Below, one piece after another: positions 1 to 5,855 of a DNA stretch of 37,558 nt. The translations under genes were made by a program, and so were the position numbers. The notes below the pieces were generated by a model that saw only the letters and a list, made by a program, of their open reading frames with translations, did not search any database and was not told the origin of the DNA. The DNA is from a virus, in the IMG/VR virus record IMGVR_UViG_3300025133_000305, positions 1 to 37,558 of that record, one strand, 5' to 3'. Each line of letters opens with the position of its first letter. Within the stretch, counting starts at the first letter, position 1.

Positions 1-468
1 TAGGAACAGCTTTGCATCGGTGTATCCTCCCCGCACATCGGCTCCCCCGTGTACCTGCAAAAGGATGTACTCCTCGTCAGTTTCCATGTTCTTGACTTCC
101 GTGAATTGAATGACCTGTGAAAGGTTAGATTCCCAGTTGTATGTATTGTGACTTTCCAGTAGCTCGAAGTCTCGTGCGTCTAGCCACTCCTGGCCAGCCT
201 TAGAAAGCCCGTACCCGTCACCTTCCCAGTCTTCCACGGGTAGCTCGTTGAACTCCTCGCAGAAGTCGTCCAGCCATAGCCTTTCCTTCAGGAAGTGGTA
301 AAGGTCGATTGTGACTTCAAAGTCCCAGCCGAACTTCTCCGAGTGTGAGATTTCCAGGGTAGCTTCATCGCGGTCTTCCAGGGCTTCCACGGTCAAGCCC
401 TGATTCCTTTGCCACATACGCCCCCTTGAGCCGCCGGAGTCGCACAGGGCTATTCCAGTAGGTTCTGT
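1..468. repeat. Left copy of imperfect terminal overlap
   Basis: Matches 37091-37558 over 468 bases with no gaps and 14 substitutions, several clustered (around 87-152, 274-276 and 369-388). The reading frame is kept in both copies. A true terminal redundancy copied during replication should be identical, so this looks more like circular closure across two strain variants, or assembly from a mixed population. A real duplicated gene end is less likely. Confidence 0.85.
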
Positions 469-510
469 GAGCATGTCGCAGATGAGTTTGTTTAGTTTGT
501 CTTGGGTCAT
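1..510 (-). CDS. Conserved phage protein, N-terminal part (cut by window start)
   Basis: Encodes the first 170 residues of a protein whose other end lies at 36830-37558. If the circle is closed at position 1/37091, the whole protein is 256 residues. The N-terminal pattern CDSGGSRGR followed by QRN resembles a family of unknown function that recurs in phages of aquatic bacteria; that assignment is from memory of the family. No catalytic motif is recognised. The ATG at 510 overlaps the stop of the upstream gene (ATGA), so translation is probably coupled. It is a soluble acidic protein with no membrane segment. This copy differs at 14 bases from the copy at the right end of the window. Confidence 0.75.
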   Translation of the reverse strand, partial: MTQDKLNKLICDMLTEPTGIALCDSGGSRGRMWQRNQGLTVEALEDRDEATLEISHSEKFGWDFEVTIDLYHFLKERLWLDDFCEEFNELPVEDWEGDGYGLSKAGQEWLDARDFELLESHNTYNWESNLSQVIQFTEVKNMETDEEYILLQVHGGADVRGGYTDAKLFL

Positions 511-845
511 GATTTTAGTTTTGGGTTAAGGGTTTGGGTTTGGTTATCCCACCACGGGCAACCATGCTCATCGTCCCAGTCATCGCAAGGCGTTTGTGGT
601 GAACACAGGACGAAGATGGGACGGTCACAGTCCTCGTCAATCAGGGCAGAGAGGGCATCGCCGTAGCGTTCAGCCGCCGTGAGTCCGTCACACCCGGCGC
701 AGGATTCGTGGATACCGTGAAGAGCGAAGTGATGCCCCTTCGGGGCTATCACCGTGACCTCTTGGTCTTCGCCCGTTCCTTCGATTTCCACCGATGCACC
801 AAGCCTCTCAGCAAGGCGCATCAGGTTTGCTTTTGTGGGTTTCAT
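507..845 (-). CDS. Small acidic phage protein, unknown function
   Basis: A 112-residue protein with six cysteines (CAGC near residue 49, then three more in the C-terminal third) and the stretch IAPKGHHFALHGIHES, which resembles small phage proteins of unknown function. The ATG at 845 follows GGAGAATCAAA, a leader that recurs before the gene starting at 36177. Its last codons and TGA overlap the ATG of the next gene. The A/C-rich DNA that looks like a leader for the next gene actually encodes this protein's tail (NPKLKS). No function can be given. Confidence 0.7.
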   Translation of the reverse strand: MKPTKANLMRLAERLGASVEIEGTGEDQEVTVIAPKGHHFALHGIHESCAGCDGLTAAERYGDALSALIDEDCDRPIFVLCSPQTPCDDWDDEHGCPWWDNQTQTLNPKLKS

Positions 846-856
846 TTTGATTCTCC

Positions 857-1072
857 TTAGTTTTGGGTTTTCGGGAAAGGGAGCTCAAGCCGCAACGCGG
901 TGATTTCCTCTGCGTATCTTTCGAGCCTGTCCATGTCGAGTTCTAGCGGAGTCTCAAGCGACTCTCTTATGGCGTAGGAGCCTAGTTTCCACAAAGCATT
1001 GCGGACAGCTTCCAACTGCTCTTTGCTTATCTCGTAAACGGCTGGGGTAGTGATTTCGTTTTTGTTTGTCAT
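857..1072 (-). CDS. Small hypothetical protein
   Basis: A 71-residue, mostly helical, acidic protein (Leu/Glu-rich middle, EISKEQLEAVRNALWKLG). I chose the ATG at 1072 because it overlaps the upstream stop (TAATG) and has GGAG about 9 bases before it. A longer in-frame version would run deep into the upstream gene. No domain is recognised. It sits in the leftward operon between the cysteine-peptidase-like protein and the 112-residue protein. Confidence 0.65.
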   Translation of the reverse strand: MTNKNEITTPAVYEISKEQLEAVRNALWKLGSYAIRESLETPLELDMDRLERYAEEITALRLELPFPKTQN

Positions 1073-1512
1073 TAGTTTTTCTCCGGGGTTGGGGGTTGGT
1101 AATAACCATAGACGCAACGAGTTTCCTCACGGCTAGGGTCATAGGTGTCTTGGATGACTCCATCCACGACAGCGCACAGGTGCTTGGAGAGGCTGGCAAT
1201 GAGCCGACCTGAGGGAAGTTCGTTCTTCCGCAGGTGAACCTTGCACCCTTGCCCAATAAACATGGTCGGAGTCCAAGTCCATCCATTAGCAAGAAGCCAC
1301 TCGTGATACACACGCTTGTTGATACCTATGGTAACTCCAGACTTCGATGCGGCTTTGTAGCCTTTGTCGTTGTAGGTCTTACATCGTGGGCGTAGGGCAT
1401 CTGCCACATCTTTGTAGGGGAGGTTTCCGGCGATGGCGATTGCTCGCACCACACAGTCCCCTTGCCCTAACACAGAGTCAGGCTTGCCGCCGTCATTGAG
1501 ATTCCAACGCAT
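1072..1512 (-). CDS. Cysteine-peptidase-like phage protein
   Basis: A 146-residue protein. Its N-terminus has GQGDCVVRAIAIA, and about 85 residues later HLCAVVDGVIQDTYD. A Cys in a GDCVxRA helix start, followed by His-x-x-Ala-Val and an Asn/Asp, is the pattern of papain-fold peptidase-like phage proteins; that fold assignment is an inference. It could be a peptidase or a deamidase-type enzyme acting in the host. The ATG at 1512 overlaps the upstream TAA (TAATG) with an embedded GGAG. It ends TPEKN-stop, the same ending as the gene upstream of it. Confidence 0.6.
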   Translation of the reverse strand: MRWNLNDGGKPDSVLGQGDCVVRAIAIAGNLPYKDVADALRPRCKTYNDKGYKAASKSGVTIGINKRVYHEWLLANGWTWTPTMFIGQGCKVHLRKNELPSGRLIASLSKHLCAVVDGVIQDTYDPSREETRCVYGYYQPPTPEKN

Positions 1513-1922
1513 TAGTTTTTCTCCGGGGTTGAGGTGCTTTGGGTTTCGTTTGGGTTGTTGAATTTCCAGCCACACGCTCCGCATTCCAACTCGTAGTTTC
1601 CTTCGGGGTCTGGCTGATTGTCTGCGCCATCGCATTGTGGGCATTCTGGTTCTTCATTCGGCATCTCAAGCCTTTTGAAGGTTTCGATTCCACAATGGCG
1701 GCAACGGTAGATGAAGGAGGAACATAGGGTGCCGATGTACACGGTCTCTCCTTGGCAGATTCGGCATTCAGGGCAACAGTCAATCTCCTTGCGGAGAGCA
1801 AACAGAAAGTCGAGTTCTGATTTGGTCATTTGCTGTAGCAAGGATTCTCCTACTCCGTACTGCTCTCCATACTTGGCAGACATCATGAGAAGGTATGCGT
1901 TTGGGTTGGTGGCTTGGGTCAT
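1512..1922 (-). CDS. Zinc-ribbon protein
   Basis: A 136-residue protein with several paired cysteines: CCPEC and CRIC near residues 49-56, CRHC around 74, CPQC around 94 and CGAC around 114. These pairs make two or more zinc ribbons likely. The ends are polar and acidic with no membrane segment. The target (DNA, RNA or protein) is not visible. The ATG at 1922 follows the leader CCCAAACGAAACA, shared with the gene starting at 2240. Neither has a Shine-Dalgarno sequence. Confidence 0.7.
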   Translation of the reverse strand: MTQATNPNAYLLMMSAKYGEQYGVGESLLQQMTKSELDFLFALRKEIDCCPECRICQGETVYIGTLCSSFIYRCRHCGIETFKRLEMPNEEPECPQCDGADNQPDPEGNYELECGACGWKFNNPNETQSTSTPEKN

Positions 1923-1961
1923 TGTTTCGTTTGGGTTGGGTTTTGCCTTTCGGCGGTTTGT

Positions 1962-2240
1962 TCAGTTCATATTCTGCGTATCACCAGCGAAAAGTTCGTC
2001 GAACTCTCGTTCGCTTATCTTTCCAAGTAAGAGGAGAACGCGGCCGCATCGCTCGTAGGTTATGCGGTTTGTCTTACAAGAGCCTCCCCTTTCCCTGTTG
2101 CCGAACTCGCAAGCGCGACCAGCGTTCTCCGAGAGAAGCACATAGGCTCTGACGATATGCTCGATGGGGTAAGCGTTCTCAACATCGGCCACGGCCTCTG
2201 CTATTTGCGCGTTTGTGATTCTGACGGGTTGGCGTTTCAT
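1962..2240 (-). CDS. Small hypothetical protein, first gene after the regulatory element
   Basis: A 92-residue protein, MKRQPVRITNAQIAEAVADV at its start, mainly helical, with two cysteines. I chose the ATG at 2240. An in-frame start further upstream would place the 51-bp repeated regulatory element (2290-2340) inside the coding region. The leader from 2241 is C/A-rich and identical over 20 bases to that at 1920-1939. No function is recognised. As the first gene downstream of the element in the leftward direction, it is probably strongly controlled by it. Confidence 0.6.
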   Translation of the reverse strand: MKRQPVRITNAQIAEAVADVENAYPIEHIVRAYVLLSENAGRACEFGNRERGGSCKTNRITYERCGRVLLLLGKISEREFDELFAGDTQNMN

Positions 2241-2289
2241 TGTTTCGTTTGGGTTGGTGCGGCCCAGAGTTGAACCGCTTGACAGGAAG

Positions 2290-2340
2290 AAGCTTATGTC
2301 ATCTGGAGACGATTGCAACAGAAACTTTATGTCAGATACC
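2290..2340 (-). promoter_or_regulatory. 51-bp repeated regulatory element, copy A
   Basis: On the + strand it carries AAGCTTATGTC (2290-2300) and AACTTTATGTC (2323-2333), two half-sites 33 bp apart, with ATTGCAA between. Copy B at 36770-36820 has the same layout with 41 of 51 bases equal and no gap. Both copies sit about 50 bases before a leftward gene, so a leftward promoter or operator is the simplest reading. The exact -35/-10 boxes are not clear, and the protein that binds is unknown. Confidence 0.6.
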
Positions 2341-2406
2341 TACGAGTCGTGGTAAGTCCTTTAAAACAAACGAGATAAAACTTTAAATTTCTTTGGCTTT
2401 TCTTGC

Positions 2407-2715
2407 CTATTCGGGCTCGATGTCGTCCAATTCTGCTACACGAGGCTCAGGCCTCGGTGGCAGTTCTAGCTTGCCCAACTTCCTCTTTGCCGCGTCTGGT
2501 AAGTCTTCAAACCAGCCCGTACTCGAATCCTGCTTCGACCTGGAACCAGCCGTTGAACTGGCAGGAACCTGACCAGCCCTCAATAGACTCACAGCCTGTC
2601 CCAGCAAGCTGGCAGATGGACTCTCTCCACTCTCCAAGGCATCCTGAATCATCTTGTTCAGAAGGGCCAATGTGTTGGCTTCAAGAAGGGCATACTCGTC
2701 TCCGACATCTTTCAC
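2407..2715 (-). CDS. Candidate small terminase subunit
   Basis: A 102-residue protein with a helical N-terminal half containing LLNKMIQDALESGE and SPSASLLGQAVSLLRAG, then a polar, Pro-rich and acidic tail (ending DDIEPE). The pattern of a helix, S-P-S-A, then a helix with a Leu-Leu pair resembles T7 gp18-type DNA-packaging proteins and related small terminases; this is a weak resemblance. No other small terminase candidate lies near the large terminase at 29712-31442, which is about 10 kb away around the circle. An alternative is an early regulatory protein. It is the first leftward gene after the divergent control region. Confidence 0.4.
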   Translation of the reverse strand: MKDVGDEYALLEANTLALLNKMIQDALESGESPSASLLGQAVSLLRAGQVPASSTAGSRSKQDSSTGWFEDLPDAAKRKLGKLELPPRPEPRVAELDDIEPE

Positions 2716-2810
2716 AGCTAGATTGTATAACGAACGGTGGGGGAAGTAGTTACGCTTAGTGGGGAATCTTTCTGCCGTCCTCCTGGCTTCAGAATCATCC
2801 AGTTTGGCAG

Positions 2811-2827
2811 GACATATGGTGTATGTC
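2811..2827. promoter_or_regulatory. Operator-like inverted repeat GACATA-N5-TATGTC
   Basis: A perfect dyad with 6-base arms and a 5-base centre. Its half-site GACATA is the complement of the TATGTC core found four times in the two 51-bp elements. It lies about 100 bases before the leftward gene ending at 2407. A dimeric regulator such as the XRE-like protein at 7263-7514 could bind here; that is inference. Confidence 0.45.
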
Positions 2828-3055
2828 TGGACAGTAGGTGATTGTTTTTAACTCCTTTCCCTTCAGGGACTTAGGTTCCCTCTCCTCTTTCTGGTGGAGG
2901 GCTGTTGAGGCAGGAGGTACCCCCTATGGGGGACTTCGCCCCGCGCACGCCTACGATTAACCCCCTTTATACAGTGGCCCCAAAAACCAATTTTGGTATA
3001 CTTCCTGTTGAATCATTTCATGGTTCTCCGTGTTACCCTCGGCATCAGGTTTTCA

Positions 3056-3073
3056 AATACTTTTTGTCGGGGG
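3056..3073. repeat. 18-base string repeated after the capsid gene
   Basis: AATACTTTTTGTCGGGGG is found here and at 14309-14326, without mismatch. Here it is followed by seven T bases and the TTGACA box; there it runs into the GC hairpin. It is far longer than chance allows in 37 kb, so the two places share an origin or a bound factor. Confidence 0.6.
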
Positions 3074-3081
3074 TTTTTTTC

Positions 3082-3111
3082 TTGACATTGCCATGCCCAC
3101 CTGAGTAGTGT
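3082..3111 (+). promoter_or_regulatory. Sigma-70-like promoter for the replication operon
   Basis: A perfect TTGACA at 3082-3087, then an 18-base spacer and TAGTGT at 3106-3111, a weak -10. The first rightward gene starts at 3127/3130, so the leader would be very short. Since no phage RNA polymerase is visible, the host enzyme is the likely user. The alternative TATACT at 2997-3002 has a poor -35. Confidence 0.4.
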
Positions 3112-3126
3112 TTTCCGTCACGGAGA

Positions 3127-3870
3127 ATGATGGCTCACGCACAGGTACAAAACGAGGTTATAGAGCGATTGTCGGGTAAGCCGACGACGTTATCGGTATA
3201 TGTATCCTTAGCTCTTCATGGTCGTCCTGGTTCGGAGATTTGGCCTAGTCTTGGTCGTCTTGTTGAGTTGACTGGATTGAGTAGGCGAACGGTTCAGCGT
3301 CACATGAAGATATTGCTTGAGATGGGGTTACTTATACGTGGCAAACGGTTGGTTCGTGGTCCAGTTGTTTACAGTTTGTATAAGGCCACCAGTGACACTA
3401 TGGGAGAGAGGTATCAGGCCACCAGTGACACAGGTAAAGTGCCACCAGTGACCTGTTGTATAAGAACAGACAATAGAAAAGACAACTTTATGAGTAAGAA
3501 GCGCAATTGGATGACGGACGAGGAGTGGTCACTTTGGTCACCTTGGTTATCTAGTTCTATGGGTCATTGGTCGGAGGAGCGTACTCAGTCGAAGGACGCG
3601 GTGGTTTGGTCATCTTTCCGCAAGGTTTCTCGTGACGGCAATGTTGCCCAGCGGGCCAAGCTCCATGACATAGAGTTCTTAGTTCAGTTACGCAAGGAGA
3701 GTACATGGTCGAAGCCATCGGATGGTTTGCGAGCGGCTGGTTATGGGAAGCGTGTGAAGATAACACTTGAGCGTTTACTGAGCGGGGTGAAGAGTCCTGC
3801 GGAGCTTGAGAGTTCACGACAAGCGGCACTTGCTCGTCGTATGAGTGAGATACGGAGGACTAACAAATGA
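3127..3870 (+). CDS. Winged-helix replication initiator protein
   Basis: A 247-residue protein. Residues about 20-85 form a winged helix: WPSLGRLVELTGLSRRTVQR is a helix-turn-helix, followed by a wing (GLLIRGKRLVRGPVVYSLY). The rest is polar and basic. Its place directly before a DnaB-family helicase matches lambda O-type initiators, which bind repeats inside their own gene and recruit the helicase. Three repeats and an inverted repeat lie inside this gene at 3384-3469. Two ATGs are adjacent (3127, 3130); GGAG at 3122-3125 fits the second better. The stop overlaps the helicase start (ATGA). Confidence 0.7.
   Translation: MMAHAQVQNEVIERLSGKPTTLSVYVSLALHGRPGSEIWPSLGRLVELTGLSRRTVQRHMKILLEMGLLIRGKRLVRGPVVYSLYKATSDTMGERYQATSDTGKVPPVTCCIRTDNRKDNFMSKKRNWMTDEEWSLWSPWLSSSMGHWSEERTQSKDAVVWSSFRKVSRDGNVAQRAKLHDIEFLVQLRKESTWSKPSDGLRAAGYGKRVKITLERLLSGVKSPAELESSRQAALARRMSEIRRTNK
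3384..3469. other. Candidate replication origin: three iterons and an inverted repeat inside the initiator gene
   Basis: GGCCACCAGTGACAC occurs at 3384-3398 and 3417-3431, and GCCACCAGTGACC at 3441-3453. The first two are read in one frame (ATSDT) and the third in another (PPVT), so DNA and not protein is conserved. CTGTT-N7-AACAG follows at 3453-3469, then an A-rich stretch to about 3500. Repeats within the initiator gene next to A-rich DNA are the architecture of lambdoid origins (established knowledge). The function here is inferred. Confidence 0.6.
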
Positions 3871-5108
3871 GGAGAGACGCGGAGAAGGGTTTTTTGGCTT
3901 GTGTTTTGCGAGGTGGTCAATTGGGTTCGCCCATACTTGGCGAGTATTTATCTCGTGGTTTGAATTCGGCTCATTTTGACACTGAGTCTCACAGGGTTCT
4001 TTTTAGGACAATTATGAAGGCTGAGGGTCGAGGGGGTCATGCGTTACGTTTAGTAGCGGCGGAGGGTTCGGAGTGGACATACGACCATCTTGAGAGTTTG
4101 ATGTTGACGGAGGGCTCGGCGGCATTTGCACAGAACTACTGGGAGATAATCAAGGAGTCTCTTCAGCACAGGTCGCGCTTATTGGCTTTGGGTACTTTCT
4201 GGGACAAGGCTCAGGAGATGGAGCCAGCGGCTCTTGTTGAGGGCATTGGTGAGTTGACGACGAGGTTGCACAGTTTGTGCCAAAAGGAGGAGAAGGGGGA
4301 GTCCAGTCTCATGGATGCCCTGAGAGCCTACTACGAGCGTCTCAGAGAGCCGAACGCTGAAATTGTGGGTACGCACTTACTTGACCTCAATGACCGCTTA
4401 GGAGGCGGCGTAAGGCCCTCTCAGCTAATCATCGTTGCTGGGCGACCTGGGATGGGTAAGAGTGCCTTTGCTATGGACCTTGCTGAGAATGCTTCAAAGG
4501 TTGGTGATGTTCTTGTTTATTCCTTGGAGATGTCTGCGGAGGATTTTGGTGAGCGGTTTGCTCGCAAGTATGAGGCGGCTTCGTTGAAGGAGGAGGGTCG
4601 TGCCAGGTCTGAGGCTATGGACAAGCGGCTACATTTACGGACGAATGCTGGGAGGACTATTGAAGATATTGTGCATGATGCGACGGCCTTTAAGGAAAGG
4701 AACCCTGAGCTGAGGATGATTCTTCTTGACCATGTTGGTCTTGTGAAGCCCTCGTCCTCTCAGAAAAATCGGAGTAGGGAGCAGGAGGTGGCTCACGTCA
4801 GCCGAACCCTTAAGGTTCTGGCGAAGGACCTTGAGGTTCCTGTTGTTGCTCTGTCGCAATTAAACCGTGGAGTTGAGCATCGTAACCATAAAGCCCCTGT
4901 GCTAAGTGACTTACGCGACTCTGGTTCAATCGAGCAGGACGCGGACATTGTGCTGGGCTTGTACCGTGCACAGTATTACGAGCCTGAAGCGTTTGAGGGG
5001 TTCCCTGATGAAGTCCATATCTTGAAATCAAGACAAGGAAAGACAGGGATTGTTTGTGCTCGCTTCATACCTGAGCGGGTAACTTGGACACATGGAGAAA
5101 AATTTTAA
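3867..5108 (+). CDS. dnaB: DnaB-family replicative helicase
   Basis: A 413-residue protein with a helical N-terminal domain (about 1-130) and a RecA-like helicase core. It shows Walker A GRPGMGKS, the DnaB signature SLEMS, a Walker B-like MILLDHVGL, and SQLNRGVE followed by DLRDSGSIEQDADIV near the C-terminus. It is somewhat short for DnaB (about 450-470 residues), mostly in the N-terminal domain. It unwinds DNA at the fork and would hand over to the host DNA polymerase, as none is encoded here. The start overlaps the initiator stop. No helicase-loader gene is recognised. Confidence 0.93.
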   Translation: MRRDAEKGFLACVLRGGQLGSPILGEYLSRGLNSAHFDTESHRVLFRTIMKAEGRGGHALRLVAAEGSEWTYDHLESLMLTEGSAAFAQNYWEIIKESLQHRSRLLALGTFWDKAQEMEPAALVEGIGELTTRLHSLCQKEEKGESSLMDALRAYYERLREPNAEIVGTHLLDLNDRLGGGVRPSQLIIVAGRPGMGKSAFAMDLAENASKVGDVLVYSLEMSAEDFGERFARKYEAASLKEEGRARSEAMDKRLHLRTNAGRTIEDIVHDATAFKERNPELRMILLDHVGLVKPSSSQKNRSREQEVAHVSRTLKVLAKDLEVPVVALSQLNRGVEHRNHKAPVLSDLRDSGSIEQDADIVLGLYRAQYYEPEAFEGFPDEVHILKSRQGKTGIVCARFIPERVTWTHGEKF

Positions 5109-5482
5109 TGCCAAAAGTAGAAATAGATGTTGAGTTGTCAGAATTCTTAAGACCTGTCGTTCACTGGAACACGAAAGAGATTCGTAGTCTGTTAACAAGG
5201 TTAAAGCCTTCGAGTGTTTGCCATGAGTTAGTTCTCTGGAAAGAGGTGGACAGGGAGCTTGCAAAATATGGAGCATATGTGTTTCACCTTGAGGTTGACC
5301 TTAAAGCGGCTCAAGCCGCAACGAATTACTATGCCAAAAAGTGGCGACGGTCAAAGAAGTTCTTTTCGGCGGCTCGTGAGGTGACCTTATCTCTTAGGAA
5401 AATGCTACGGGTTAGGGGTGTTCTTGACAGCCAGTTACCCAGAATGGAGATTGGGGCTCAAGGAGAAATGGACAATGGATAA
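5108..5482 (+). CDS. Hypothetical protein of the replication operon
   Basis: A 124-residue basic, helical protein. The start ATG at 5108 overlaps the helicase stop (TAATG). The central part is rich in Lys/Arg (YYAKKWRRSKKFF) and may form a coiled coil (LEVDLKAAQAATNYYAKKW). No domain is recognised. Its place directly after the helicase suggests a replication accessory role, such as helicase loading; this is guilt by association only. The end overlaps the next gene by 8 bases. Confidence 0.6.
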   Translation: MPKVEIDVELSEFLRPVVHWNTKEIRSLLTRLKPSSVCHELVLWKEVDRELAKYGAYVFHLEVDLKAAQAATNYYAKKWRRSKKFFSAAREVTLSLRKMLRVRGVLDSQLPRMEIGAQGEMDNG

Positions 5483-5777
5483 AAAGAACCTAGAGTTAAG
5501 TGTTGCAGAGTTATCGGAGGCGAACAGCCAGAGTTTGTTGGCAAACGGTTTTGAAGATGCGTATATTGGTTATGCGTGGCAATTCAACAACGAGCCCCTT
5601 GCCGTTTACGACATAGGTAGGTGTGTTCAAATTTTGGTAGAACGCGACGGGATGGACCTCGAAGAGGCTCAAGAGTACATCGACTTTAATGTTGCGGGGG
5701 CATGGATGGGTGAGGGCACCCCAATGCTTATTAAGACCGAGTTTGAGCCTTATGAGGGAGAAGAAGATGGGGAATAA
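5475..5777 (+). CDS. Conserved small phage protein of unknown function
   Basis: A 100-residue acidic protein. The pattern LANGFEDAYIGYAW ... VYDIGRCVQILVERDGMDLEEAQEYIDFNVAGAWMGEGTP matches a small family widespread in aquatic phages, recalled as unknown function. I chose the ATG at 5475, which has AGGAG 9 bases before it; the frame extends further upstream but into the preceding gene. The tail is strongly acidic (EGEEDGE). The 78 bases after it hold only a doubtful 19-codon frame. Confidence 0.7.
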   Translation: MDKKNLELSVAELSEANSQSLLANGFEDAYIGYAWQFNNEPLAVYDIGRCVQILVERDGMDLEEAQEYIDFNVAGAWMGEGTPMLIKTEFEPYEGEEDGE

Positions 5778-5855
5778 ATGCTTAGAAATCTGGAGAAAAA
5801 GTTCTCGAGAAAAAAGCTAGGAAAGTTTTTGCATTGACCAGAAGGGGTTGAGAGA

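Larger units (their letters stand above)
2716..3126. promoter_or_regulatory. Divergent control region between leftward and rightward operons
   Basis: 411 bases between divergently read genes. It contains an inverted repeat GACATA-TGGTG-TATGTC (2811-2827), an AGGGA/TCCCT hairpin near 2866-2882, a CCCCC-TAT-GGGGG hairpin (2920-2932), a CCAAAA/TTTTGG inverted repeat (2980-2996) followed by TATACT (2997-3002), an 18-base string also found after the capsid gene (3056-3073), and a TTGACA box (3082-3087). This density of dyads fits a switch or operator region. I see no convincing gene in it. Confidence 0.6.

Noticed and set aside
520-548. Telomere-like G-rich repeats (GGGTTAAGGGTTTGGGTTTGG), a possible quadruplex
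   Set aside because: They encode the conserved tail of the 112-residue protein on the other strand and belong to the A/C-rich junction style of the operon; four full G-triplets are not present.
2241-2275. A string on the minus strand resembling a tRNA 3' end (GGTTCAA followed by CCGCACCA), a possible attachment site
   Set aside because: The T-stem cannot pair and no acceptor partner is present; it is more likely the leader of the gene at 2240. It is also far from the integrase.
2926-3108. A 60-codon rightward frame with AGGAGG 8 bases before its ATG, in the control region
   Set aside because: It runs through several dyads and the TTGACA promoter box, its translation is proline-rich and unlike any protein I know, and its start lies in a CCCCC-TAT-GGGGG hairpin. 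A real leader peptide cannot be excluded.
5778-5837. A 19-residue basic frame between the conserved 100-residue gene and the exonuclease
   Set aside because: Too short, no separate ribosome site and no recognisable features.
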